IMG/VR virus record: IMGVR_UViG_3300033153_003687
Location: 1-20,798 of that record
Source: a virus
Strand: one strand, 5' to 3'
Length of the DNA: 20,798 nt
The notes under the pieces are model-generated. The model made no database searches. It worked only from the letters and a program-made list of their open reading frames with translations, and was not told where the DNA came from. This document shows, piece after piece, positions 1 through 7,659 of the stretch (positions are counted from its first letter, which is position 1; the number at the start of each line of letters is the position of its first letter). The position numbers and the translations under genes were made by a program.

Positions 1-297
1 ATCACCACCTTTGGATTCGGCTGAAGGAGCCTCTTCTTCCCCCTCTTTTTCCTCAGATTCTCCATTCATAGACTGAACCTGCTCGAGGATCGCCTTGTAT
101 TCAGGAGTTTCTTTTACCGACGGATTATCATTAGCCAAAACCTCTAACTGGTTCCAGTTACTCATAATCTCTTCTTCGGAAATTTGTTCTTCGTCTCGAG
201 AGGCTTGCTGTTGTTGTTGTTCAGCAGCTCCTTGGCCTTCCCCTTCGTTTACGTCGTTAAATACAACGTCAGGGGCTTCTTGTTCTTCTTCGTTCAT
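1..297 (-). CDS. Acidic Gln/Glu-rich protein, probable capsid scaffold (N-terminal part)
   Basis: The reading frame is open from an ATG at 295-297 to the window edge (99 codons), so the C-terminus is missing. The visible part is strongly acidic and low in complexity: MNEEEQEAP start, a run of five glutamines near residues 27-31, an ISEEEIMSNW segment, then EESEEK/EEEE-type runs near residues 80-92. It is the next gene after the portal in the direction of transcription. In many tailed phages the gene between portal and major capsid protein encodes the scaffold or a capsid-assembly protein, often acidic and helical. The scaffold role is inferred from position and composition only. A TATATTTG box lies 19-26 bases upstream of the start. 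An internal virion protein with an acidic tail is the main alternative. Confidence 0.6.
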   Translation of the reverse strand, partial: MNEEEQEAPDVVFNDVNEGEGQGAAEQQQQQASRDEEQISEEEIMSNWNQLEVLANDNPSVKETPEYKAILEQVQSMNGESEEKEGEEEAPSAESKGGD

Positions 298-315
298 GTT
301 TTACAATTTGATTAA

Positions 316-323
316 CAAATATA
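316..323 (-). promoter_or_regulatory. TATATTTG box, possible Bacteroidota -7 promoter element
   Basis: The minus strand reads TATATTTG, matching the Bacteroidota -7 consensus TAnnTTTG. It lies between the portal stop (330) and the scaffold-like gene start (297). I see no convincing TTG-type -33 element at the usual distance. The same octamer occurs at three other places upstream of leftward genes. Confidence 0.4.
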
Positions 324-329
324 ACTCAT

Positions 330-2576
330 TTAACTCTTAAATGGGTTTTGATCTGGAGGGGTTCCGTTTGCTGCGTACTTCATCTCCTCTCGTTGATTCT
401 TTGCGCCCTCTTTTAGGAGAACCTTGTTTATGTCAGCCTCTCTACTGAGAGCTTGATTCGTTTCGTTTCTATCGATTGCGTCCTGCTCCTGCGCCATCAT
501 AGAGCTATTCATTGCTGCCATCTCCTCTTGTTGGGCAATAGCTGACTGAGCGTCTTCTTTGTCCTTCATTCTAGAAGCCTGAAGCAGTTCTTTCTGGTAG
601 TCTCTCAATGAGTCAGCAATCTGATCGGAGTCAGATCTTCCGTAAAGGTTTGCGAACCTAATATCATCGATAAGATTCATTTGACGTAGAGTGAACAATA
701 GTTCGTTTCCACTAGCCACGGCACTCTGCTCTCCTTCTGATCTGGTAATGAAGGTTCTAAACTCCTCCATCAACATGTCCTTAGTCATAACAATGTTGTG
801 CATCCCTTTGTCGCCGACCATAATGGCTAGACGTCTTGGGTTTTCGGCATAAATTCGTTTACCAACACTAGCGATGTGTTGATGTGCCTGTCTCATTATA
901 GTTGTGAGGGCGTGGTAGAATGGTTCTTGAACAAGAGACCCTCTTTGGATCTGAGACTGGATTACACCAACAAGGGCGTCGGACCCACCTTGGGTTCCGG
1001 TCATAGCCTCATTGATGCCAGTAACGTCCTGAAGTCCTTGCTGAAGCTCTCCAACGATGTTGAAAATAGACATTGTTCCACTTCCAATTGTTGCCCCGTA
1101 AGTTCCCACAGCATTTTGTACACTTCCTGTTCTGGTCGTATCAACGAAGATCGGCTTCGACTTGTTGATGTTCCGCACGAGAGTTTCCTCTCCGTCTCTA
1201 GGGTCTACCGCTTCCTTAGCAATAACGGTACCTTCTCCTCTAGAGTTGTTGATGTGTGATTCAGCTACAGATATAAGTCTGTTGATCAATCGCTGTGGTT
1301 GGATGGCATCGTCGAGGGGGCTTAGAACCTCTCCTTTGTCATACGCCCAAGTGTAGCATTTGTATGGGAACTCTACGTTAGATGGGTCAAACGCGTATTT
1401 CTCTTGATAAGGAAGCTCTCCCCATTCAAGAATAATATCTTCTGCCATATTCGCTCCTACTTCTTCTTTCGGAATGAACACGCAATACCTAAGAACATCA
1501 ACGAAGATTCTCTTCTTCTTTTTGTTGTTCCCTAGGATTTTTTTGTGAGCGTCAGTAGGCGGATCGATAAGGTCTTTGTCGGTGTACTCAGACTCCTCGT
1601 GGTTGATTCTCGTGAAGTGCGGGTAGCCGTAATCATCTTCTATGTACCCATACTCCTGTTGCTCCATGTCTTTCCAGTACACTTCATATACCGGAATTTT
1701 AGAACCGCTAATAGCATAGTAGCTATGAACCATTTTCTGAGTACTGCCGCTTTCGTTCTGAGCATACCTCTCGATGGCTTCGCGCTCGTGCTTGCCGAGG
1801 TTCTGGTACTTCTCAAAAAGAGAAGGGGCATCCATGTAGCTCCACTCGCCCATGTATTCAGCATCGCTGAGGTCTGGCTTTTTGGCGCTTAGATCCCAGA
1901 AGAAGAATAGAGGATCTATAGAATCCCCTAAGTATCTGGAGTTCTGCTCAAATCCTTTGTAAATGCCAAGTCCTGACATAGCCAAGTTCTTACAGATACG
2001 GATCTTAAGTTCGTCCATGTCAATGTCTTGAGCTACAAACTTCAGCAGATTGTTGATGTCTGACTCGTGCTCTTCAATCCAAGAGTTTTCGAATATCTCT
2101 TCTGTCTCTATTGGGGTTTCTCCGATAGGTAGTCGGTCTTTAATGCCTTCCCTCATATCAGGATAGGCCGCAGCAGCCGCTTCATAGAACTGAAGTCTAC
2201 CCAGCTCTTGTTCTCTTCTATTGATCGAGAAGTCTGAGGTAGCTCTGGCCTTGGCGTTAAACGAAAGTCTTATAGCGTTACCTTCGTATTGCTGAACCAT
2301 CGGCTTGATGAGGTTCTTCGCAATCTTCAGTCTGTTTTTCACATCACCAGACTCGTCTAGGAAGAAAGCTTCCAGATCCTCTTCGAAAATCCATTGACCG
2401 TCACCACCCTTATAGAAAGACCAGTTCGTCAGAGTCTTGGCTATAAAGTTCCTGTGGAGAGGATGGTTTATAGATTGAAGACACCATCGGCCCCAGTCGG
2501 AGTGATAACGCTCATCCTTAGATTCAGGCGTCAACCTATTAGGTCGAATCGTACTTGTATTTACAAATAAAGGCAT
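330..2576 (-). CDS. Portal protein
   Basis: This 748-aa protein would form the dodecameric ring at the capsid vertex through which DNA is packaged and ejected. Portal-like features are seen in order: an N-terminal helical region; residues 180-245 with a KNLAMSGLGIYKGF segment followed by DPLFFFWD and DLSDAEYMGEW, a pattern typical of P22/N4-type portals; QPQRLINRLISVAESHI at about 426-442; and DVTGINEAMTGTQGG at about 517-531, the usual late-portal signature, followed by a long helical stretch. The C-terminal 60 residues are Gln/Met-rich and probably coiled, as in portal tails. The ATG start lies 10 bases after the previous gene's stop. It sits between terminase and a scaffold-like gene, as expected. 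The exact portal subfamily (podovirus or crAss-like) is not resolved. Confidence 0.85.
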   Translation of the reverse strand: MPLFVNTSTIRPNRLTPESKDERYHSDWGRWCLQSINHPLHRNFIAKTLTNWSFYKGGDGQWIFEEDLEAFFLDESGDVKNRLKIAKNLIKPMVQQYEGNAIRLSFNAKARATSDFSINRREQELGRLQFYEAAAAAYPDMREGIKDRLPIGETPIETEEIFENSWIEEHESDINNLLKFVAQDIDMDELKIRICKNLAMSGLGIYKGFEQNSRYLGDSIDPLFFFWDLSAKKPDLSDAEYMGEWSYMDAPSLFEKYQNLGKHEREAIERYAQNESGSTQKMVHSYYAISGSKIPVYEVYWKDMEQQEYGYIEDDYGYPHFTRINHEESEYTDKDLIDPPTDAHKKILGNNKKKKRIFVDVLRYCVFIPKEEVGANMAEDIILEWGELPYQEKYAFDPSNVEFPYKCYTWAYDKGEVLSPLDDAIQPQRLINRLISVAESHINNSRGEGTVIAKEAVDPRDGEETLVRNINKSKPIFVDTTRTGSVQNAVGTYGATIGSGTMSIFNIVGELQQGLQDVTGINEAMTGTQGGSDALVGVIQSQIQRGSLVQEPFYHALTTIMRQAHQHIASVGKRIYAENPRRLAIMVGDKGMHNIVMTKDMLMEEFRTFITRSEGEQSAVASGNELLFTLRQMNLIDDIRFANLYGRSDSDQIADSLRDYQKELLQASRMKDKEDAQSAIAQQEEMAAMNSSMMAQEQDAIDRNETNQALSREADINKVLLKEGAKNQREEMKYAANGTPPDQNPFKS

Positions 2577-2586
2577 TTCGTGCTAT

Positions 2587-3156
2587 TTATGGTCGTTCAT
2601 CAGCTCTGTCAGCGACGGCGCTCAAACTAGTCTTAACTTTTATTTTACCTTTTTCCTTATCCCTAACACTGATTCCAAATCCGGATTCCATTGCGATAAG
2701 CATCTCTCCCAAGTTGCCAGATATCTTAATGACAAGATCGGCGTACTTTTTCTTGTCGTCTATGTCCATAACCTTCTTGTCATCATCAGATACGTAGACG
2801 AGTTCCTCAAGGTTCTCGAATATCTTCTGCTGCATCATCTTTCCTCTGAACCTATTGCTAGGTCTAAAGGATGCCATTCTTTTGATGCCGAGGACTATGT
2901 GATCAGGGATGTCTCCCTCGAGCATTTTCTTAGCGTCCCCTTTGTTCTGAGAAGCCCTACCGTAAGATTGAGCTACAGCTGCCTTTAATCTCTTGGCTAC
3001 TGGATAGCCTGCTATCGGACTTGTTCGGTTTCCCATAAGCCAGCATAGTCTTAATTCCCTATCTTTCAGACCCATAAGTTCTGGATACTTAAGGAGCTCT
3101 GGGTAGTCGAGCGCCATATCTCTACCTGTAGGTTCAAATAATGTTATATCATTCAT
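2587..3156 (-). CDS. Unknown 189-aa protein between terminase and portal
   Basis: The product is not recognised. It looks globular and mostly helical, with a hydrophobic N-terminal half (DYPELLKYPELMGLKDRELRLCWLMG, residues 17-42), a basic patch near FRPSNRFRGKMM (about 97-108), and an acidic then lysine-rich second half (VSDDDKKVMDIDDKKKYADLV). Its ATG overlaps the stop of the upstream 54-aa gene as ATGA, implying translational coupling, and the portal gene starts 10 bases after its stop. A role in packaging or head assembly is likely from position. An alternative or auxiliary small terminase subunit is possible, since no classical one is evident, but nothing in the sequence proves it. Confidence 0.8.
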   Translation of the reverse strand: MNDITLFEPTGRDMALDYPELLKYPELMGLKDRELRLCWLMGNRTSPIAGYPVAKRLKAAVAQSYGRASQNKGDAKKMLEGDIPDHIVLGIKRMASFRPSNRFRGKMMQQKIFENLEELVYVSDDDKKVMDIDDKKKYADLVIKISGNLGEMLIAMESGFGISVRDKEKGKIKVKTSLSAVADRADERP

Positions 3157-3317
3157 CCAAACTTGCTTGTGTTAATAAGAGAAGAGGAGCATCGGTTCCT
3201 CTTCTTCTTTTTACGTTTCTTTTTTGACGCACCTTTTTTGCTCCCAACGTAAGCCTTTTTGATAAGGCTGGAATCGTTGAGCAAGGAGTTGTGCGCGTAT
3301 TCAGAAGTGTAGGCCAT
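3153..3317 (-). CDS. 54-aa lysine-rich protein with MAYTS N-terminus
   Basis: This short frame fills the gap between two clear genes with overlaps at both ends: its ATG shares a base with the upstream stop (TAATG at 3315-3319), and its TGA overlaps the next ATG (ATGA at 3153-3156). Such tight packing argues that it is real. The protein begins MAYTSEYAHNSLL and has a very basic core (SKKGASKKKRKKKKRNR, residues 31-42 and around), suggesting contact with DNA or RNA. The N-terminus resembles that of the gene just upstream (MGYTSQRAQDAL), so the two may be diverged copies or share a targeting signal. Function is unknown; a DNA-binding head protein is a guess. Confidence 0.65.
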   Translation of the reverse strand: MAYTSEYAHNSLLNDSSLIKKAYVGSKKGASKKKRKKKKRNRCSSSLINTSKFG

Positions 3318-3646
3318 TACCTGTTTCCAGATACTGAGCCTTTTGGCTTGTTTCCAGACACGGCAGCCTTATTCTTCTTCTTCTGCTCCTCGTAGTATGT
3401 TAACTTTGCAGTACCCCTATTGATGGCTTGTTGCTTATAGGTTCTAGCAGCTCTGTCTCTGACAGCCACGGCCCCTCCCTTAACGTTCTGCTTAGCTCTA
3501 ACTTCTGATGTCTTAGCTTTGGAAACCGTGCTTTTTAGGCCCTTTTTTACTTCCGTCTTAGCTTCTTCTTTCTTGACTGGCGGATCAGTGTCTCTCGATC
3601 CGTGTTTTGCTAGAGCGTCTTGAGCTCTTTGGCTTGTATAACCCAT
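3317..3646 (-). CDS. 109-aa basic low-complexity protein with MGYTS N-terminus
   Basis: The product starts MGYTSQRAQDALAKHGS and continues as a lysine/alanine-rich, probably disordered or helical chain (VKKEEAKTEVKKGLKS, then TYYEEQKKKNKAAVSG near the end). It is strongly basic. The N-terminal 12 residues parallel those of the following 54-aa protein. The gene begins only 18 bases after a strong terminator hairpin, so its expression, and that of everything downstream to the portal, probably depends on read-through. The leader contains AACCAAAAAC instead of a Shine-Dalgarno. A DNA-associated virion or packaging accessory role is inferred only from charge and position. Confidence 0.75.
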   Translation of the reverse strand: MGYTSQRAQDALAKHGSRDTDPPVKKEEAKTEVKKGLKSTVSKAKTSEVRAKQNVKGGAVAVRDRAARTYKQQAINRGTAKLTYYEEQKKKNKAAVSGNKPKGSVSGNR

Positions 3647-3663
3647 GGTTCAGTGTTTTTGGT

Positions 3664-3695
3664 TAAAAAAATAGAGGGGGCTATTACACCCCCTC
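3664..3695 (-). terminator. Strong intrinsic terminator after the 267-aa gene
   Basis: On the minus strand a perfect 7-bp stem GAGGGGG/CCCCCTC (3689-3695 with 3674-3680) encloses an 8-base loop and is followed by TATTTTTTT. It lies just after the stop of the 267-aa virion protein gene and 18 bases before the next start codon. Confidence 0.85.
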
Positions 3696-3701
3696 AATGA
3701 C

Positions 3702-4505
3702 TTACAGTCCTAAGTAATCAGCAGCTGGGGTGTGTGTTCCGTCAAGAACAGCATCCATCTCTGTTGCAAAGGCAGCGTAATTCGTAGCTGTCGCATCAGC
3801 ATACACACGAGTCTCCTCAGTGAAGTACACTTTGCCACCGCTAACACCGTTATGGTTTCTTAGGCGATTAAGCGTAATCTTCCATGTAGTGTACTGACCT
3901 GTAGCTGAAGATGCGCTTGGAGCGTCCGCTTCAACCAATGCCGGAGTACCTGCAGGTGCAACGTATGGAGTTGTTACTGCTTCTACGGCTCCTGCCGGAG
4001 CAGTAGTAGAGAAGTCTCCGTCGTTCACATCGTTAAGCGTAAGCTCAACAACACCAGATCCGCCGCTTGCAGCGGTAACTCTAGTGCTTGCGTCTAAGTT
4101 GATACGGTCAATGAAAAGAGTTTTTAACTCATCAGCTGTTGGAGCAGATCCTACCCATACGGTGTATGAGCGAATACGTAGCAATTCACTCGCTTCGTTA
4201 CGACCGTGGTTTCCGTTGGAAACTAGAACGTTGTTGAAGCCTGCAACTTTAGGAACCTCAATCGACATAACGTATTGAGAGTTTGCAGTAAGAGATACTC
4301 CCGCTAAGTCGTATTCTTTTACTGACGCAGTTCCAGCTGCATAAGCTGATTTTACTACAGCAATTCCATCGCTAATTCTAACGGATTCAGAGAGTAAATC
4401 TACTGATCCATCATTCAACTGCAGCTTGCCGCCCGATAGGACAACATCTGCCGCTACTGCTTGAATCGTGTTCAATACAGCAACATCTGTTGGTTTGTGT
4501 GACAT
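3702..4505 (-). CDS. Probable major virion-associated protein, 267 aa
   Basis: The chosen ATG (4503-4505) gives MSHKPTDVAVL. A longer frame to 4583 uses upstream sequence with cysteine-rich, non-conserved-looking residues and would run through the leader hairpin. The protein is rich in Ala, Thr, Val and Ser, almost free of Cys, and alternates polar and hydrophobic residues as in a beta-rich structural protein (VLSGGKLQLNDGSVDLL, KVYFTEETRVYADA). It ends AADYLGL. It lies between terminase and portal and is isolated by a promoter-like box upstream (4586-4593) and a strong terminator downstream, an arrangement that suits a protein needed in many copies, such as a decoration or cement protein. 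No specific family is recognised. The leader contains AAAACCAAATT. Confidence 0.8.
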   Translation of the reverse strand: MSHKPTDVAVLNTIQAVAADVVLSGGKLQLNDGSVDLLSESVRISDGIAVVKSAYAAGTASVKEYDLAGVSLTANSQYVMSIEVPKVAGFNNVLVSNGNHGRNEASELLRIRSYTVWVGSAPTADELKTLFIDRINLDASTRVTAASGGSGVVELTLNDVNDGDFSTTAPAGAVEAVTTPYVAPAGTPALVEADAPSASSATGQYTTWKITLNRLRNHNGVSGGKVYFTEETRVYADATATNYAAFATEMDAVLDGTHTPAADYLGL

Positions 4506-4585
4506 AATAATTTGGTTTTTGTTTACACAGAGCCAGTATCGGCTCGGTACAGTTAATAAAAAACACCTGCACGGTGCAATCAATA

Positions 4586-4593
4586 CAAATATA
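4586..4593 (-). promoter_or_regulatory. TATATTTG box upstream of the 267-aa virion gene
   Basis: The minus strand reads TATATTTG, fitting TAnnTTTG, in the gap after the terminase gene (ends 4612). Transcription from it would give a leader of about 75 bases containing a GAGCC/GGCTC hairpin (4530-4545) before the ATG at 4505. No clear -33 TTG is seen. Confidence 0.45.
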
Positions 4594-4611
4594 ATCTTTT
4601 TTCAGATACAT

Positions 4612-6687
4612 CTACCTACCGCTCCCAAGGTACCGTATTACCTTTCCGTTCTCATCGACAAGAGCTAGTCTCATTTTCCAGTTAGTGTCGGCATTCTGAA
4701 CATACCTCCTCTGTCTGACGCTCTCCTCTGCACTGTCTATAAGCCTAGGCTCGTACTTAGAATGTGCCTGAGCGTTTATATACGCAAAAACCATTGAGAA
4801 GATACCGTCATCATAATTTGTCTTCAAATCTGCAGCTTGAAATCTTGTCTCACGATGAGACGACCTACCGGCCAGATCCTTTTCGACGAAGGTCTTTATT
4901 TGCTCGAAGAACCACTCGATATAGATATTGGGTGCGTATGCGTCAATCATCTCAATGATCTTACCGGCGATGTAGCCGGCGGTGTTCGCCTTGTTGGCTA
5001 TCCCCCAAAACTTGCTGGACGGGGTTTGCATGTGGGTAGGTAGAGCTCTGTTGGCCACCAATCTTCTACTGTACCCAACCATGTCTTGGAAGTCGACATA
5101 CGAATCACCTATATTGCTCTCCACTAGTTCTTTAGCTCCGCCTCCGACCTGATCAAAGTAGAGACCTTGTAGGAGGCACTGGAGGTAACACTCCTTGTAT
5201 GCCCTTACTCTCCAGAACACCATCGAGGCGCATGTATTGTTCAGAGCATCCCAAATTGAGGAGGACATCTTTGAGTGTCCAGTCTCAGAGTTAATTGGAT
5301 CCGTTCCTTGGTACCATCGATATTCCCAATTCTCCCCCTGAGGAGGATGCTTGAACACCACGGAGGATGTTCTCTCGTCGCCCCGACCTTCCGTAGGAAT
5401 GAATCTACTTCCGACAAGCTTGAATGGAAGAGCTCCATCTGGAGTGGGTGATGTCTGGTCGTATATCGGCTCAAAGTATCCATACTGAGGCTGATCGACT
5501 GGGTTCATGTTGTAAATCTTCGAGAGGTACTTGTTGCATTCATCCACAGGGATTATGGTCAAAGCAGTTCTGAGGAACATGTCCTCAAGGGTTATTGGGT
5601 AGTGCTGGTGGAACTGAACCTTGGATGAGGCTGCGTCAACTCCAGTTACACCGTAGTACAGCTTCTTCTCTGATCTGTACCTCTCGTCCGTCATACCCTG
5701 CCTTGCATAGGCATCAAAGAACAATGGAATGATTCCATGCGCGTGATTGCCTTCTTTCCAGTTCTTGAGAGCTGACTTGAACTCCGCCTCGAATATAGCG
5801 CCACCCTTCCCCATTTCTCCACCAGTTCCCCAGCAGAACAATTGGCGTCTCATCTCCATTTGCTTGGTTTCTGGGTTGAAGAAGAATAGTGTTGGACGAC
5901 CTTCACGAACCATTTTTCCGAAAAGCTCCAATAGGCCAATTTCATCGATAAGAACAAGGTTAGGGGATCCACCGTTAATGGCATCTACAGCTGGAGTCGA
6001 AACCTCGATTCTAGAGTAAGATCCTTTAGTCTCACCCTTCTTAGCTTTTTCTTGAAGAGACAGGACGTTGTGAGCATCATTGTATGCCGGAAGCCTCAAC
6101 CAATCTTCTATCTGACCAAAACCCCATCTAATCTTGTCTCGGAAAATTTCTTCACCCTTATCCTTGGTATGTGTGATAAATTTAACAAAGTACGACTTGT
6201 TGAAGTTAATCTTCTTCATCGCAGCCAGACCCATCGTGGTAGTGAAACCAATCTGGCGACCTTTACCGATGATACAGTTGTATCCGCTGTCCAGAAGGAA
6301 CAGCAGGATCTGCTGTGGTTCCCAAGCTGTGTACTTGATCTTACCTCCTTGGGCGTCACCTTCCTTGAGGTAGCCATACTTGTTGGCGAAGTAAAGGGTG
6401 TTGTCCTGACATCTCTGGTACTCCTGAATGACGTAATCTTCCTGATCAGCCTCATCCCTGTAGTTCAGGATGTCGTCGTCCTCTGCCAGCCAGTTCATGG
6501 CTTGCTTGACGTATATGTCGTAGGGCTTGTACTGGATCCGATTCTTCCAGCCCTTGTTGATGCTGTTTACCCATCTTACAAAAGATTTCGGGTACACCGT
6601 TGGTGCATGAAACGGCATCCATTCCTTGGTCTCGATATGGATAACCTCTTTGCTTAGGTCAAATGGTAAGTCTGAATTGTCGCTCAT
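4612..6687 (-). CDS. terL: Terminase large subunit (packaging ATPase-nuclease)
   Basis: This 691-aa motor protein would translocate DNA into the prohead through the portal and cut it. The ATPase domain shows a deviant Walker A, IIGKGRQIGFTT (residues 139-150), with the lysine at the front as in the KARQxGxST class, then Walker B LVLIDEIG (244-251) and a coupling motif QLFCWGTGG (282-290). The nuclease domain has GTDPINSETG (Asp463), the acidic VESNIG (522-527) and the late motif NYDDGIFS (Asp626/627), all expected for the RNase-H-like fold. The ATG at 6687 is preferred over an upstream TTG at 6714, which would overlap the previous gene by 26 bases; the chosen start lies one base after that gene's stop. 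It is longer than the common 450-600 aa but has all motifs. Confidence 0.93.
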   Translation of the reverse strand: MSDNSDLPFDLSKEVIHIETKEWMPFHAPTVYPKSFVRWVNSINKGWKNRIQYKPYDIYVKQAMNWLAEDDDILNYRDEADQEDYVIQEYQRCQDNTLYFANKYGYLKEGDAQGGKIKYTAWEPQQILLFLLDSGYNCIIGKGRQIGFTTTMGLAAMKKINFNKSYFVKFITHTKDKGEEIFRDKIRWGFGQIEDWLRLPAYNDAHNVLSLQEKAKKGETKGSYSRIEVSTPAVDAINGGSPNLVLIDEIGLLELFGKMVREGRPTLFFFNPETKQMEMRRQLFCWGTGGEMGKGGAIFEAEFKSALKNWKEGNHAHGIIPLFFDAYARQGMTDERYRSEKKLYYGVTGVDAASSKVQFHQHYPITLEDMFLRTALTIIPVDECNKYLSKIYNMNPVDQPQYGYFEPIYDQTSPTPDGALPFKLVGSRFIPTEGRGDERTSSVVFKHPPQGENWEYRWYQGTDPINSETGHSKMSSSIWDALNNTCASMVFWRVRAYKECYLQCLLQGLYFDQVGGGAKELVESNIGDSYVDFQDMVGYSRRLVANRALPTHMQTPSSKFWGIANKANTAGYIAGKIIEMIDAYAPNIYIEWFFEQIKTFVEKDLAGRSSHRETRFQAADLKTNYDDGIFSMVFAYINAQAHSKYEPRLIDSAEESVRQRRYVQNADTNWKMRLALVDENGKVIRYLGSGR

Positions 6688-6688
6688 G

Positions 6689-7246
6689 TCATTCCTCGTT
6701 GTCTTCGCGTCCAAAAGTAAACGGCAAATCCTCTTCCATTGCCTTATCGAACATCGGCAGCTTATACTTGATTCGGTGGAACGAACCTTTCCAAGCGTAT
6801 GCCGGATTAATGTGGTAGACTATACTTCCTTTTCTCCCAGTCGAGACTACAGACCCTGATCTATCAAGTTCCTTCATGGATCTGTTGACCGTTCTAGTAG
6901 ACATACCCAGAAACTCGGCTATCTTTCTATGTGTTAGACCATACGCGCTGTTGTCGTATTTCATATTTCCCAGCATCATACACAGGATCCTAAACGAATT
7001 TCCGCTGAGCTTCTTGCAGAGCTCCATCTGAGTTTCTTGGTAGATCATAGCGAAGCTGAGACCTTTAGTGTTTCGCTTCTTGATGTCTTGAATGAATTTC
7101 TCGGCGTCTTCCGGAATCCCCTCAGCGATAGGGATCATGCCCCCAGTCTGCTTGTCAACAACGTAGATGGTTTCGATCTCGAGAATGTTCTCGTCAATCC
7201 TAGCCAGCTCGTTGTGTAGTAAGTGATATACTCTCTTCGTTCCCAT
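6689..7246 (-). CDS. Winged-helix DNA-binding protein, candidate small terminase (RepL-like fold)
   Basis: Residues 103-150 form a clear winged helix-turn-helix: GLTHRKIAEFLGMSTRTVNRSMKELDRSG (the HTH), then a wing ending SIVYHINPAYAWKG. The tyrosine-x-hydrophobic-NP ending after an HTH is typical of RepL-type plasmid replication initiators and related regulators. The gene sits directly between an HNH nuclease and the large terminase, with one base to the terminase start. In many cos-type phages that slot holds the small terminase subunit, which recognises the packaging site with an HTH. I therefore infer a site-recognition role in packaging; a replication initiator or late regulator is the alternative. 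The N-terminal 60 residues and the C-terminal 30 are not recognised. Confidence 0.85.
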   Translation of the reverse strand: MGTKRVYHLLHNELARIDENILEIETIYVVDKQTGGMIPIAEGIPEDAEKFIQDIKKRNTKGLSFAMIYQETQMELCKKLSGNSFRILCMMLGNMKYDNSAYGLTHRKIAEFLGMSTRTVNRSMKELDRSGSVVSTGRKGSIVYHINPAYAWKGSFHRIKYKLPMFDKAMEEDLPFTFGREDNEE

Positions 7247-7273
7247 TATTGTCTCAACAATTCTTCTTCGGTG

Positions 7274-7618
7274 TTAATTTCCATCGACCTTCCTTTTCTG
7301 CTCAGTGAGTATTTTCACGCTCCCCAGAACTTTCTTTAGGTACGATGCTCTCCTTTTATGCCCTTTAGATTCGAGTCTTATCATGGAGTTAAGCGCCCTC
7401 TCAAACTCCTCTGGGGTCATGTCTCCTTTAAGCTTATTACAGTCTCCACAGCAGTACAGCTTGTTCTTGTTCGCTCGTATTCCGCCGCGACTTTCCGGAA
7501 TCAGGTGGTCAACAGTTCGGCTGAACTCGTCCATCTCATTCTTACAGTAATAACAAACCTTGGGGTTTACTTCTACTTTTACTCCGTAGATTCCCCATCC
7601 ATTTTTTCTCTTGCTCAT
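7274..7618 (-). CDS. HNH endonuclease
   Basis: The 114-aa product has a complete HNH/zinc-binding layout: CYYC (Cys22, Cys25), VDHLIPESRGG with the catalytic Asp-His pair at 37-38, and CGDCNKLKG with Cys57/Cys60 and the Asn-x-x-Lys motif (61-64). The ATG at 7618 is chosen; an upstream TTG at 7624 lies inside the T-run of the preceding terminator. HNH proteins next to terminase genes commonly assist cleavage at packaging sites, and this one lies just before the winged-helix and large-terminase genes, so a packaging role is likely. A homing-type endonuclease is less likely given its small size and neat placement. Confidence 0.9.
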   Translation of the reverse strand: MSKRKNGWGIYGVKVEVNPKVCYYCKNEMDEFSRTVDHLIPESRGGIRANKNKLYCCGDCNKLKGDMTPEEFERALNSMIRLESKGHKRRASYLKKVLGSVKILTEQKRKVDGN

Positions 7619-7622
7619 ATCC

Positions 7623-7651
7623 AAAAAAAAGAAGCGGCACTACACCGCTTC
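7623..7651 (-). terminator. Intrinsic terminator after the 133-aa gene
   Basis: On the minus strand a perfect 7-bp stem GAAGCGG/CCGCTTC (7645-7651 with 7631-7637) with a 7-base loop is followed by eight T. It begins nine bases past the stop at 7660 and its T-run touches the HNH start region, so the HNH gene lies immediately downstream. Confidence 0.85.
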
Positions 7652-7659
7652 ATGTTCCT

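Noticed and set aside
876-1892. Plus-strand frames of 64-127 aa opposite the portal gene
   Set aside because: They are shadows of the portal coding frame and have no leader or neighbours in that direction.
4506-4583. N-terminal extension of the 267-aa virion gene
   Set aside because: It would translate a hairpin-containing leader into Cys-rich sequence unlike the rest of the protein; the ATG at 4505 has the usual A/C-rich leader.
6052-6657. 201-aa plus-strand frame opposite the terminase gene
   Set aside because: The terminase motifs occupy the other strand; the frame is an antisense shadow with no supporting context.
6688-6714. TTG start of the large terminase
   Set aside because: It overlaps the winged-helix gene by 26 bases; the ATG at 6687 follows that gene's stop directly.
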